In this document: piece by piece, positions 36,895-47,293 of the stretch
How positions within the stretch are numbered: the stretch's first letter is position 1
Layout: every line of letters starts with the position of its first letter
Assembly (NCBI RefSeq): GCF_047149785.1
Contig: NZ_BAAGBE010000001.1
Span: forward strand, 1,612,001 to 1,676,000
Origin: Nitrobacter sp047149785
GTDB taxonomy: Bacteria > Pseudomonadota > Alphaproteobacteria > Rhizobiales > Xanthobacteraceae
DNA: 64,000 nucleotides
Direction: 5' to 3'
Made by a program: the position numbers and the translations under genes
The notes under the pieces: generated by a model
Seen by the model: the letters and a program-made list of their open reading frames with translations, nothing else
What the model was told of the DNA's origin: nothing
Database searches by the model: none

Positions 36895-37590
36895 TCAGGC
36901 CGCATCGCGACGCGGACGGTTGTCGTCGCCGGACAGGCGCTTGTCCTGGGCCATCGGATCGTGCTCGAGGATTTCGCCCTTGAAGATCCAGACCTTGACG
37001 CCGCAGGTGCCGAACGTCGTGAACGCCGTGGCGACGCCGTAATCGACGTCGGCGCGCAGCGTGTGCAGCGGCACGCGGCCTTCGCGATACCATTCCATGC
37101 GGGCGATTTCGGCGCCGCCGAGACGGCCCGAGCAGTTGATGCGGATGCCCTCGGCGCCGAGGCGCATCGCCGATTGCACGGCGCGCTTCATCGCGCGGCG
37201 GAACGCGACGCGGCGCTCGAGCTGCTGCGCGATCGATTCGGCGACCAGCGTGGCGTCGAGCTCCGGCTTGCGAATTTCGACGATATTGATGACGACGTCC
37301 GACGAGGTGATGTCGGCGACCCTCTTGCGAAGCTTGTCGATATCGGCGCCCTTCTTGCCGATCACGACGCCGGGACGCGCCGAATGGATCGTCACGCGGC
37401 ACTTCTTGTGCGGGCGCTCGATCACGATGCGCGCCACGGCCGCCTGCTTGAGCTCCTTGTGCAGAAGCTCGCGGATCTTGACGTCCTCGTGCAGCAGCTT
37501 GCCGTACTCGCCTTTGCCGGCATACCAACGGGAATCCCAGGTCCGGTTGATGCCAAGACGCAGCCCGATCGGATTGATCTTTTGACCCAT
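36895..37590 (-). CDS. rpsC: 30S ribosomal protein S3
   Basis: 231 residues: MGQKINPIGLRLGINRTWDS, the KH domain with RPGVVIGKKGADIDKLRKRV, and the C-terminal domain with GRLGGAEIARMEWYREGRVP. It forms the mRNA entry channel with S4 and S5. The tail (SGDDNRPRRDAA) is variable in the family. Confidence 0.98.
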   Translation of the reverse strand: MGQKINPIGLRLGINRTWDSRWYAGKGEYGKLLHEDVKIRELLHKELKQAAVARIVIERPHKKCRVTIHSARPGVVIGKKGADIDKLRKRVADITSSDVVINIVEIRKPELDATLVAESIAQQLERRVAFRRAMKRAVQSAMRLGAEGIRINCSGRLGGAEIARMEWYREGRVPLHTLRADVDYGVATAFTTFGTCGVKVWIFKGEILEHDPMAQDKRLSGDDNRPRRDAA

Positions 37591-37609
37591 CGTTTTCTCC
37601 TGCGCCTCT

Positions 37610-37996
37610 TTAAGCGCTCGCCTCGGCCTCGACCTGACGCACTATGATCGTCAGTTGCGAGAACGGTTTATAGATACGGCCCGAGCGGCCCCGGCCGCGC
37701 GGTGCGAAACGCTTCATCACCATGCCGTTGCCCACGAACGCCTGCGCCACGACGAGATCGTCGACATCGAGGTCGTGGTTGTTCTCGGCGTTGGCGATCG
37801 CCGACTCCAGGCACTTCTTCACGTCGCCCGCGATCCGCTTGCGCGAAAACTGCAGGTCGGCAAGCGCCGCCGACGCCTTGCGGCCGCGGATCAGCTGCGC
37901 AACGAGGTTGAGCTTCTGCGGGCTCACCCGAAGCATCCGGGCGATCGCCTTGGCCTCGTTTTCCGGGAGGCTCCGTTCGCGCTTGGGCTTGCTCAT
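37610..37996 (-). CDS. rplV: 50S ribosomal protein L22
   Basis: 128 residues: MSKPKRERSLPENEAKAIAR, the beta-hairpin region and the conserved GRGRSGRIYKPFSQLTIIV. L22's loop lines the peptide exit tunnel at the macrolide site. Confidence 0.98.
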   Translation of the reverse strand: MSKPKRERSLPENEAKAIARMLRVSPQKLNLVAQLIRGRKASAALADLQFSRKRIAGDVKKCLESAIANAENNHDLDVDDLVVAQAFVGNGMVMKRFAPRGRGRSGRIYKPFSQLTIIVRQVEAEASA

Positions 37997-38005
37997 GGCT
38001 TCGTC

Positions 38006-38281
38006 CTACTTCTTGGCTTTCTTGTCGCCCGAGTGGCCGTGGAAGGTCCGCGTCGGCGAGAACTCGCCGAACTTGTGACCGACCATCTCCTCGTTGACCG
38101 ACACCGGCACGTGCTTCTGGCCGTTGTAGACGCCGAACACCAGCCCGACGAATTGCGGCAGGATGGTGGAGCGGCGGCTCCAGATCTTGATGACGTCGTG
38201 ACGGCCGCTCGCGCGCGCGGCATCTGCCTTCTTGAGCAGCGAGCCTTCGACGAACGGGCCTTTCCAGACTGAACGAACCAT
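38006..38281 (-). CDS. rpsS: 30S ribosomal protein S19
   Basis: 91 residues: MVRSVWKGPFVEGSLLKKAD, IWSRRSTILPQFVGLVFGVY, EEMVGHKFGEFSPTRTFHGH. S19 lies in the head with S13. Confidence 0.98.
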   Translation of the reverse strand: MVRSVWKGPFVEGSLLKKADAARASGRHDVIKIWSRRSTILPQFVGLVFGVYNGQKHVPVSVNEEMVGHKFGEFSPTRTFHGHSGDKKAKK

Positions 38282-38293
38282 GTCCGGCGATCC

Positions 38294-39130
38294 TTACTTC
38301 TTCTTCCGCTTGTGGCGGCTGATGAGAATGAACTTGGTGGTCGACTTGTTGGAGCGGGTTTTCTTGCCCTTGGTCGGCTTGCCCCAGGGCGTCACCGGGT
38401 GCCGGCCGCCCGAGGTGCGGCCTTCGCCGCCGCCATGCGGGTGGTCGATCGGGTTCATGACCACGCCGCGGTTGTGCGGGCGGCGGCCCATCCAGCGGGT
38501 GCGGCCTGCCTTGCCGACCGAGGTGTTCATGTGGTCCGGATTCGACACCGCGCCGATGGCACCGCGACAGCGGCCGTGCACCAAGCGCTGCTCGCCCGAA
38601 TTCAGGCGAAGGATGACGTAGTCCTGGTCGCGGCCGACGATCTGGGCATAGGTGCCGGCGGAGCGCGCAAGCTGTCCGCCCTTGCCGATCTTCATCTCGA
38701 CGTTGTGAACAATCGTGCCGACGGGCATGTTGCCGAGCGGCATGACATTTCCCGGCTTGACGTCGACATAGTTGCCGGCGACGACGGTGTCGCCGGCGGC
38801 CAGACGCTGCGGCGCGAGAATATAGGCCTGCTCGCCGTCCTGATACTTGATCAGCGCGATGAACGCGGTGCGGTTCGGATCGTATTCGAGCCGCTCGACG
38901 ACCGCCGGCACGTCCACCTTGCCGCGCTTGAAATCGACGTTGCGGTAGGCCTGCTTGTGGCCACCGCCGCGAAACCGCACGGTGATGCGGCCGGTGTTGT
39001 TGCGGCCGCCCTTGGCGCGCTTGCCCTCGGTGAGCGTCTTGACCGGCTTGCCCTTGTAGAGGACTGAGCGATCGACCATCACCAACTGGCGCTGGCCCGG
39101 CGTCGTGGGATTGAATGTTTTAAGTGCCAT
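38294..39130 (-). CDS. rplB: 50S ribosomal protein L2
   Basis: 278 residues: MALKTFNPTTPGQRQLVMVD, the GRNNTGRITVRFRGGGHKQA RNA-binding part and the catalytic-centre region NPIDHPHGGGEGRTSGGRHP, whose histidine is conserved. L2 helps join the subunits and supports peptidyl transfer. Confidence 0.98.
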   Translation of the reverse strand: MALKTFNPTTPGQRQLVMVDRSVLYKGKPVKTLTEGKRAKGGRNNTGRITVRFRGGGHKQAYRNVDFKRGKVDVPAVVERLEYDPNRTAFIALIKYQDGEQAYILAPQRLAAGDTVVAGNYVDVKPGNVMPLGNMPVGTIVHNVEMKIGKGGQLARSAGTYAQIVGRDQDYVILRLNSGEQRLVHGRCRGAIGAVSNPDHMNTSVGKAGRTRWMGRRPHNRGVVMNPIDHPHGGGEGRTSGGRHPVTPWGKPTKGKKTRSNKSTTKFILISRHKRKKK

Positions 39131-39159
39131 GATCTATCGCCTTAAAGCCGTTTTGCGCC

Positions 39160-39456
39160 TCAGAGCCCGGTGGTGACGTCGATGCGGTGGCCCTCTTCAA
39201 GGGTCACAACCGCGCGCTTGCTGTCCGACTGCGAACCCAGGCTGCCGCGGAAGACCTTGGTCTTGCCCTTGCGCACCAGCGTGTTCACGCCCTTGACCTT
39301 GACGTCGAACAGCTTCTCGACCGCTTCCTTGATCTGCGGCTTGGTCGCCTTGCGCGCCACCTTGAATACGACCTTGTTGTGCTCGGAGGCCATCGTCGCC
39401 TTTTCGGTGATGACCGGCGAGACGATCACGTCGTAATGCTTCGCATCGATTGTCAT
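39160..39456 (-). CDS. rplW: 50S ribosomal protein L23
   Basis: 98 residues: YDVIVSPVITEKATMASEHN, AVEKLFDVKVKGVNTLVRKG. L23 is the docking site for trigger factor and SRP at the exit tunnel. Its ATG overlaps the rplD stop by four bases (39453-39456). Confidence 0.98.
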   Translation of the reverse strand: MTIDAKHYDVIVSPVITEKATMASEHNKVVFKVARKATKPQIKEAVEKLFDVKVKGVNTLVRKGKTKVFRGSLGSQSDSKRAVVTLEEGHRIDVTTGL

Positions 39457-40073
39457 TTGAAGCGCGCCTCCAGCGCATCAACCGCCGCCTTGGTCAGAAC
39501 CAGCTTCTGGCGACGCAGAATGTCGTAGACGTTGATGCCCTGGATCGGCAGCACGTCGATGTTCGGAATGTTGCGCACGGCGGTTTCGAACCCGGAATGA
39601 ACCTGAGCGCCGTCGACGATCAGCGCACTGGTCAGGCCGAGGCCCGAGAAATGGCCGATCAGCGCCTTGGTCTTGGCATCCTTCAGCTCGGCGCTGTCGA
39701 TGACGATCAGACCGCCGTCCTTGGCCTTCGCCGACAGCGCGTGGCGCAGCGCCAGCGCGCGCACCTTCTTCGGCAGATCGTGCGCATGGCTGCGGACGAC
39801 CGGACCGAACGCGCGACCGCCGCCGCGGAACTGCGAGACGCGGGCGGAACCGTGACGGGCATTGCCGGTGCCCTTCTGCTTGAACATCTTCTTGCCGGTG
39901 CGCCAGATTTCCGCGCGGCCCTTGGCCTTGTGGGTGCCGGCCTGACGCTTGGCGAGCTGCCAGTTGACGCAGCGCTGGATCAGGTCCTTGCGCGGCTCGA
40001 GACCGAAAATCCCGTCCGAGAGCTGGACCGAGCCTGCAGCCTTGCCTTCGAGGGTGGTGACGTTCAGTTCCAT
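39453..40073 (-). CDS. rplD: 50S ribosomal protein L4
   Basis: 206 residues from MELNVTTLEGKAAGSVQLSD; a 45-codon open extension overlaps rplC and is not family-like. The tunnel loop MFKQKGTGNARHGSARVSQF and FRGGGRAFGPVVRSHAHDLP are intact. In other bacteria L4 represses the S10 operon; no such leader is evident here. Confidence 0.97.
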   Translation of the reverse strand: MELNVTTLEGKAAGSVQLSDGIFGLEPRKDLIQRCVNWQLAKRQAGTHKAKGRAEIWRTGKKMFKQKGTGNARHGSARVSQFRGGGRAFGPVVRSHAHDLPKKVRALALRHALSAKAKDGGLIVIDSAELKDAKTKALIGHFSGLGLTSALIVDGAQVHSGFETAVRNIPNIDVLPIQGINVYDILRRQKLVLTKAAVDALEARFK

Positions 40074-40074
40074 G

Positions 40075-40821
40075 TTATGCACCCTCCTTCTCGGCCGGGG
40101 CATCCGCCGGGACCTTGTCATCGCCGGCAGCCTGCGCGCCGCCGTTCGCAACCTTGAACTTGCCGGGCTTGGGCGCTTCCTTCGGCAACGGCTTCTTGAC
40201 CGCGTCACGCACCGCGATCCAGCCCCCCTTGGAGCCCGGAACGGCGCCCTCGACCAGAATCAGCCCGCGCTCCACGTCGGTCTGCACCACGCGCAGATTG
40301 AGCGTCGTGATGCGATCGACGCCCATGTGGCCGGGCATCTTCTTGTTCTTGAAGGTCTTGCCGGGATCCTGACGTCCGCCGGTCGAACCGATCGAACGAT
40401 GCGAGACCGACACGCCGTGCGTAGCGCGCAGACCGCCGAAGTTCCAGCGCTTCATGCCGCCGGCGAAACCCTTGCCGACCGAGGTGCCGGTGACATCGAC
40501 GAACTGGCCGACCACGAAATGGTCCGCCTGAATTTCAGCGCCGACCGGAATCAGCGAATCCTCGGACACGCGGAATTCCGCGACCTTGCGCTTGGGCTCG
40601 ACCTTGGCGACCGCGAACTGGCCGCGCTCAGCCTTCGGCAAGTAGACCGTCTTGCGCACGCCCGAGCCGAGCTGCAACGCGACGTAGCCGTTCTTCTCGC
40701 TGGTCCGGTGACCCAACACCTGACAATTGCTCAGCTTCAGCACGGTCACAGGGACATGCTCGCCGGTCTCCGTGAAGACCCGCGTCATCCCGACCTTTTG
40801 TGCGATCACTCCGGAGCGCAT
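40075..40821 (-). CDS. rplC: 50S ribosomal protein L3
   Basis: 248 residues: MRSGVIAQKVGMTRVFTETG, the loop GVSVSHRSIGSTGGRQDPGK reaching the peptidyl transferase centre, and MPGHMGVDRITTLNLRVVQT. The last 40 residues are an Ala/Pro/Glu/Lys-rich tail longer than in E. coli, as in other alphaproteobacteria. One base separates it from rplD. Confidence 0.97.
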   Translation of the reverse strand: MRSGVIAQKVGMTRVFTETGEHVPVTVLKLSNCQVLGHRTSEKNGYVALQLGSGVRKTVYLPKAERGQFAVAKVEPKRKVAEFRVSEDSLIPVGAEIQADHFVVGQFVDVTGTSVGKGFAGGMKRWNFGGLRATHGVSVSHRSIGSTGGRQDPGKTFKNKKMPGHMGVDRITTLNLRVVQTDVERGLILVEGAVPGSKGGWIAVRDAVKKPLPKEAPKPGKFKVANGGAQAAGDDKVPADAPAEKEGA

Positions 40822-40918
40822 CGGCGTGCTTCCTGTTCTTTCTGTCCGCTAACGTTCGGACTGTTCCCTAACTTCGTTTCGACTTCCGCGCGCCCTGCCG
40901 AATCGGCGGGCTGCCGCG

Positions 40919-41227
40919 TCAGAGCTTGATCTCGACGTCGACACCCGCGGCCAGATCGAGCTTCATCAAGGCATCGACCGTCTGCGGCGTCGGATCGACG
41001 ATGTCGAGAAGGCGCTTATGCGTGCGCATCTCGAACTGCTCGCGGCTCTTCTTGTCGACATGCGGCGAACGGTTGACCGTGAACTTCTCGATCCGCGTCG
41101 GCAGCGGAATCGGTCCGCGGACCTGCGCGCCGGTGCGTTTCGCGGTGTTCACGATCTCGCGGGTCGACGTATCGAGAATCCGATGGTCGAACGCCTTGAG
41201 ACGGATGCGGATATTCTGGCCGTTCAT
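40919..41227 (-). CDS. rpsJ: 30S ribosomal protein S10
   Basis: 102 residues: [60 protein letters not shown]. First gene of the S10 part, separated from tuf by a 104-base spacer with a palindromic repeat. Confidence 0.98.
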
Positions 41228-41246
41228 TGCCTTGATCTCTCTGTTC

Positions 41247-41323
41247 CGTCATGGCCGGGCTTGTCCGGCCATCTACGTCTTGAAAAGAAGTCGTGGATGC
41301 CCGGCATCAAGCCGGGCATGACG
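41247..41323. repeat. GGCCGGGC-type interspersed repeat between tuf and rpsJ
   Basis: Outer arms CGTCATGGCCGGGCTTGTCC and GATGCCCGGCATCAAGCC-GGGCATGACG around GGCCATCTACGTCTTG. It resembles a widespread Bradyrhizobiaceae intergenic repeat; a decayed copy lies at 31878-31949. Confidence 0.8.
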
Positions 41324-41331
41324 AAAGCTGG

Positions 41332-42522
<1,191 letters not shown>

Positions 42523-42561
42523 TTGACTCTCCGTTCAGTCGTTGACTGTCGCCAGCGACAA

Positions 42562-44634
42562 TCAGGCAAACTTCTTCTGGACTTCCGCCGACACGTTCGC
42601 CGGCGCTTCAGCATAATGATCGAACTGCATGGTGAAGGTTGCGCGCCCCTGGCTCATCGAGCGCAGGTTGTTCACGTAACCGAACATGTTCATGAGCGGC
42701 ACCATCGCATTGATGACGTTGGCGTTGCCGCGCATGTCCTGACCCTGGATCTGGCCGCGCCGCGAGTTGAGGTCGCCGATGACCGAACCGGTGTAGTCTT
42801 CCGGCGTCACCACCTCGACCTTCATGATCGGCTCGAGCAGCACCGACTTGCCCCGCTGCAAAGCCTCGCGGAAGCACGCGCGCGTCGCGATTTCGAACGC
42901 CAGCGCCGAGGAGTCGACGTCGTGGTACTTGCCGTCGATGAGTTGCACCTTGACGTCGACCACCGGGAAGCCCGCGACCACGCCGGAGGAGAGCACGCTT
43001 TCGATGCCCTTCTCGACGCCGGGAATGTATTCCTTGGGCACCGCACCGCCGACGATCTTCGACTCGAACTCGTAGCCTTTGCCGGGCTCGCTCGGCTCGA
43101 CGATCAGCGTGACGGCGGCGAACTGGCCGGTGCCGCCGGTCTGCTTCTTGTGGGTGTAGCTGTGCTCGACGCGCTTGGTGACGCGCTCGCGGAACGCCAC
43201 CTGCGGCGCGCCGATGTTGGCGTCGACCTTGTAGGTGCGCTTGAGGATATCGACCTTGATGTCGAGATGGAGTTCGCCCATGCCCTTGAGGATGGTCTGG
43301 CCGGACTCCTGATCGGTGGAGACGCGGAACGACGGATCTTCCGCCGCGAGCTTCGCCAGCGCGACGCCGAGCTTTTCCTGGTCGGCCTTGGACTTCGGCT
43401 CGATCGCAATCTCGATGACCGGATCGGGAAATTCCATCTTTTCGAGAATCACCGGATGGGCCGGATCGCACAGCGTATCGCCGGTGCGCGCTTCCTTCAG
43501 GCCAGCCAGCGCGACGATATCGCCGGCATAGGCCTCCTTGATGTCCTCGCGGTTGTTCGCATGCATCAGCAGCATGCGGCCGATGCGCTCCTTCTTCTCG
43601 CGCGTCGAGTTGATCACGCCGGTGCCGCTCTGGAGAACGCCGGAATAGATGCGGCAGAAGGTGATGGTGCCGACGAACGGGTCGTCCATGATCTTGAACG
43701 CCAGGAGAGCCATCGGCTCCTTGTCGTCGGCATGGCGGACGACCTCGTTGCCCCTGTCGTCAATGCCCTTGATGGCGGGCACATCGAGCGGCGACGGCAG
43801 ATAGGCGACGACAGCGTCGAGCAGCGGCTGCACGCCCTTGTTCTTGAACGCCGTGCCGCACAGCACGGGATAGAACGCGCCGGTGATGACAGCCTTGCGG
43901 ATCAGCCCCTTGAGAGTCGCTTCATCCGGCTCGGTGCCGTCGAGATAGGCAGCCATGGCGTCGTCGTCGAGTTCGACGGCGGCTTCCACCAGCTTCTCGC
44001 GATATTCTTTCGCCTTGTCGGCGAGATCAGCAGGAATCTCCTCGACATCGTACATCGAACCAAGAGCGTCCTGATTGAAGACCAGCGCCTTCATGCGGAC
44101 GAGGTCGACCATGCCCTTGAAGTTGTTCTCCGCTCCGATCGGGAGTTGCAGCGCCACCGGGCGCGCGCCGAGACGATCGACGATGTCGGCCATGCACTTG
44201 TAGAAGTCGGCGCCGGTCTTATCCATCTTGTTGCAGAAGACGATGCGCGGCACCTTGTACTTGTCGCCCTGGCGCCAGACGGTCTCGGTCTGCGGTTCGA
44301 CGCCCTGGTTGGAGTCGAGCACGCACACCGCGCCGTCGAGCACGCGCAGGGAGCGCTCCACCTCGATGGTGAAGTCGACGTGGCCCGGGGTGTCGATGAT
44401 GTTCAGCCGCTTGCCGTCCCAGAACGCAGTGGTCGCGGCGGAGGTGATGGTGATGCCACGCTCCTGCTCCTGCGCCATCCAATCCATCGTCGCGGCACCT
44501 TCGTGCACTTCGCCGATCTTGTGGCTCTTGCCGGTGTAATAAAGGATGCGCTCGGTCGTGGTGGTCTTGCCGGCGTCGATATGCGCCATGATACCGAAAT
44601 TACGGTAATCCTCGATAGCATGTTGGCGGGGCAT
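42562..44634 (-). CDS. fusA: Translation elongation factor G
   Basis: 690 residues, five domains. G1 AHIDAGKTT, switch II DTPGHVDF, NKMD guanine specificity; domain IV includes YTHKKQTGGTGQFAAV and the tip region; domain V ends MQFDHYAEAPANVSAEVQKK. It moves tRNA and mRNA after peptide transfer. The long antisense frame over this gene is a shadow. Confidence 0.99.
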   Translation of the reverse strand: MPRQHAIEDYRNFGIMAHIDAGKTTTTERILYYTGKSHKIGEVHEGAATMDWMAQEQERGITITSAATTAFWDGKRLNIIDTPGHVDFTIEVERSLRVLDGAVCVLDSNQGVEPQTETVWRQGDKYKVPRIVFCNKMDKTGADFYKCMADIVDRLGARPVALQLPIGAENNFKGMVDLVRMKALVFNQDALGSMYDVEEIPADLADKAKEYREKLVEAAVELDDDAMAAYLDGTEPDEATLKGLIRKAVITGAFYPVLCGTAFKNKGVQPLLDAVVAYLPSPLDVPAIKGIDDRGNEVVRHADDKEPMALLAFKIMDDPFVGTITFCRIYSGVLQSGTGVINSTREKKERIGRMLLMHANNREDIKEAYAGDIVALAGLKEARTGDTLCDPAHPVILEKMEFPDPVIEIAIEPKSKADQEKLGVALAKLAAEDPSFRVSTDQESGQTILKGMGELHLDIKVDILKRTYKVDANIGAPQVAFRERVTKRVEHSYTHKKQTGGTGQFAAVTLIVEPSEPGKGYEFESKIVGGAVPKEYIPGVEKGIESVLSSGVVAGFPVVDVKVQLIDGKYHDVDSSALAFEIATRACFREALQRGKSVLLEPIMKVEVVTPEDYTGSVIGDLNSRRGQIQGQDMRGNANVINAMVPLMNMFGYVNNLRSMSQGRATFTMQFDHYAEAPANVSAEVQKKFA

Positions 44635-44664
44635 GGAACTGTCCTTGAATTCCTGTTGTCGCCG

Positions 44665-45135
44665 TTACCAGCGATAGTGCGAGAACGCGCGGTTGGCTTC
44701 CGCCATCTTGTGCACGTCTTCGCGCTTCTTGACCGCGCTGCCCCGATTGTTCGACGCGTCGAGCAGCTCGGCCGAGAGCCGCTCCGTCATCGTCTTTTCA
44801 TTGCGTCCCCGCGCGGCCGTGATCAGCCAGCGGATGCCGAGCGCCTGACGTCGGGTCGAGCGGACTTCCACCGGCACCTGATAGGTGGCGCCACCGACGC
44901 GGCGCGACCGCACTTCGATGGTCGGCATGACGTTCTCGAGCGCCTGCTCGAACACCGTGAGCGGCCCCTGCTTGGTCTTGGCCTCGATCAGGTCGAGCGC
45001 GCCATAGACGATGCTTTCGGCGACCGACTTCTTTCCGGCATACATCACCGAGTTCATGAACTTCGTAATGACGATGTTTCCGAACTTCGGATCGGGAAGC
45101 ACTTCACGCTTTTCGGCAGAATGGCGACGCGACAT
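44665..45135 (-). CDS. rpsG: 30S ribosomal protein S7
   Basis: 156 residues: MSRRHSAEKREVLPDPKFGN, VRSRRVGGATYQVPVEVRST, RRQALGIRWLITAARGRNEK and the C-terminal FSHYRW. S7 organises the 3' domain of 16S rRNA and in other bacteria represses the str operon. Confidence 0.98.
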   Translation of the reverse strand: MSRRHSAEKREVLPDPKFGNIVITKFMNSVMYAGKKSVAESIVYGALDLIEAKTKQGPLTVFEQALENVMPTIEVRSRRVGGATYQVPVEVRSTRRQALGIRWLITAARGRNEKTMTERLSAELLDASNNRGSAVKKREDVHKMAEANRAFSHYRW

Positions 45136-45150
45136 CGTTTCTCTTCCCGC

Positions 45151-45522
45151 TTATTTCGGACGTTTCGCGCCGTACTTCGAACGACGCTGCTTGCGGTTCT
45201 TGACGCCCTGGGTATCGAGGACGCCGCGGAGGATGTGGTAGCGCACGCCGGGCAAGTCCTTGACGCGGCCGCCGCGGATCATGACCACGGAATGTTCCTG
45301 AAGGTTATGCCCTTCACCCGGAATATAACCGATGACCTCGAAGCCATTGGTCAAGCGCACCTTGGCGACCTTGCGCAGCGCCGAGTTCGGCTTCTTTGGA
45401 GTGGTCGTATAGACACGCGTGCACACGCCGCGCTTCTGCGGCGACTGCTGCAACGCAGGCACCTTCTTGCGCGACTTCTGTGTGACGCGCGGACTTGCGA
45501 TCAGTTGGTTGATCGTCGGCAT
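45151..45522 (-). CDS. rpsL: 30S ribosomal protein S12
   Basis: 123 residues. Both decoding loops have wild-type residues: TTPKKPNSALRK with Lys43-Lys44 and GGRVKDLPGVRYH with Lys88, so no streptomycin-resistance change is visible. First gene of the str operon; its promoter candidate lies about 400 bases upstream. Confidence 0.98.
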   Translation of the reverse strand: MPTINQLIASPRVTQKSRKKVPALQQSPQKRGVCTRVYTTTPKKPNSALRKVAKVRLTNGFEVIGYIPGEGHNLQEHSVVMIRGGRVKDLPGVRYHILRGVLDTQGVKNRKQRRSKYGAKRPK

Positions 45523-46211
45523 CGTTCGCCTTCACCCTTATATTACGCGAAACCCGAAGCGGTTCCGCAGATTCGTCCGGGGCTATCGCCCACCCGCTCG
45601 CTACGCATGAAACGATTCACGCAAAACGAAATCGCGCCAACCGTTCATCGCTGAACGGAAAGCGCTTCGACACCACAGAGGACCGCGATCAACGCCAGCC
45701 GGAAGGAACCGGCCAGCTTCCACCGAGGTCATGCATCCGAAATCAATCTCGAGAGAACTCGCTCAAGAGAACGACTGTCGTCCTGGCATTGCCTAGCTAT
45801 CATCGGCAGCGTCTGAGCAGCATTCGTCGAGGTTGGTGCCCGTCTCTATCAATTAAATCAGATAGAAAGGGTAGTCCGTTCCGACGTTGGCGTAACTCAC
45901 CGCCTGCCGTTAAGTGCGCGGGTTTTATCCACCGCGAGTCGCCAAGTCAAGGCTAAAGCGCGGTCACACAAGCACTTCCACCCGTTGATCACCGGACATC
46001 CGGCGCAATCCCCTGTCGCGGAAAATCGCCGACAGCCCGCTTCACCGCCCGGCCGGACAGGCTTCAAAATAAAGCACTTTCCGGCCCGGAAGCCGGACGA
46101 GACCAGGACCGAGGCCAACTCTGAGCGGTCACACCCGCGAATCCGGCTCTTATTCCTGAGATATGTCCCCGCCTCCGCCGCCGCATGCCGGTGAATTTGA
46201 GACTCACCTCG
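45523..46211. other. Long region upstream of rpsL with its candidate promoter
   Basis: 689 bases. The part next to rpsL (45523-45915) would be the mRNA leader if the promoter at 45922-45950 is used. Beyond it the sequence is GC-rich with no convincing coding frame; a 73-codon minus frame at 45897-46118 shows no ribosome site or known domain. Confidence 0.5.
45922..45950 (-). promoter_or_regulatory. Candidate sigma70 promoter of rpsL-rpsG-fusA-tuf
   Basis: TTGACT (45950-45945), exactly 17 bases, then TAAAAC (45927-45922). The predicted transcript would start near 45915 and have a leader of about 390 bases before rpsL. It is the best consensus match I found in this intergenic region. Confidence 0.5.
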
Positions 46212-46579
46212 TCAAAGAGGTTGCCATTGCACCGGAGGAGGCAACAGCGGCGTGCGATGATCGCGAACCTCGGAGCTGCAGCGCGGCGAGTTCCAGTAAT
46301 GTCGACAATAATAAGAACCCGGGCCGGGTCGGGGTTGAGGCCTGCGGTGGTCGCGAACCACCGGCCCCGACGTGAAGATCGGATCGTGGCCTGGACCCGG
46401 TCCATGCACGGGATGATAGACGACGGGACCGTGGCTCGACCCCGGCCCGTGGACGGGACCCGTGCCGAAAGGCCCGCCGCCGCAGTCGATGCAGCGTCCG
46501 TGCCCGCCGCGATGGGCCAAAGCAGCGCCGCCGCCTGCCGCAACGACCAGTGCGAGCGAACAGCCGGCAATGAAGGCAT
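46212..46579 (-). pseudogene. Frameshifted gene for a secreted Gly/His/Pro-rich protein
   Basis: The minus-strand frame ending at 46212 encodes a Gly/His/Pro-rich protein (GHGRCIDCGGGPFGTGPVHG, then a PGPGHDP region and SYYCRHYWNSPRC). Upstream in the same frame is a good hydrophobic signal segment (IAGCSLALVVAAGGGAALAH), but a TAG stop comes before any ATG, GTG or TTG start. An ATG at 46579 lies in the neighbouring frame; one extra base after its second codon would join MP to this segment and give a complete exported protein. Either one base was lost, or the read has an error. A TTG at 46520 allows translation only of the part after the signal. Similar small Gly/His-rich exported proteins are common in this family, mostly without known function. 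Confidence 0.5.
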
Positions 46580-47293
46580 CGTCTTGATCGCGCTCGGCGG
46601 CGCTTTCGACGAAGCGGCCCGATGACGAATGCCGCTAGCTAGACTAGATCGAGGAAGCGTGTGACGGCCAGACGTCCCTGTTGGAGCATTCCGGATAGCC
46701 TGATTTCGACAGGATGCACGCGCAACTTCAATATCTGAAGCGACCAGCCCGCAGGGCAGCGTCAGGCGAAGCCAAGATCCGCCGTCCCACGACGCCTTCG
46801 ACCGCGCAGCCGCACAATCCGACATGCGCAGTCGGACGTCGCGGACGACGCTTCGCTGATCCGCAACACACGTTGCCGGAGCCACATCATAAAATAATGG
46901 GTGTCAAATATGCCGCGCTCAGCGCGACCGGATGTCTGCGTTATCAGATGTCGCAGCATCGCCGCGAAAGACGTCCACACACGCTAAAGCGCCGCCAGTC
47001 GGCCACCTCATCGGCGACGACAAGCAGCGCTGTAGGTCATATAGACCGATTACCAGTGCATCGCGCCAAGCGGCCTAACGCATCTTGCCGCTGGGACGGT
47101 CAACGCCGATCGAAAGGTGCAGAATTCGGAAAGCGTCGATCGTAACACGGAACCGAGCAATACCTAGCAAACTCGGAAACTTTACCGGCCTCCGCGGTCG
47201 AACCAACTCAAGGAACTCCGCAGCGGCGGCGACGACGTATAATCAGTTAATTAGTGAGCCACAGGCTCACGCCGTCTATTTTTTTGATCGAGA
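46580..47293. other. Region without a convincing gene
   Basis: 714 bases of mixed composition. Short frames on both strands have no ribosome sites or known domains. A 7-base perfect stem (GTGAGCC/GGCTCAC, 47254-47270) lies just past the end of the 81-residue gene, and a run of seven T lies near 47280 on the plus strand; this could be a terminator for rightward transcripts. Confidence 0.5.

Noticed and set aside
46064..46885. Minus-strand frame of 273 codons upstream of rpsL
   Set aside because: No ribosome site or domain; it is the neighbouring frame of the Gly/His/Pro-rich protein and only its ATG at 46579 is of interest.
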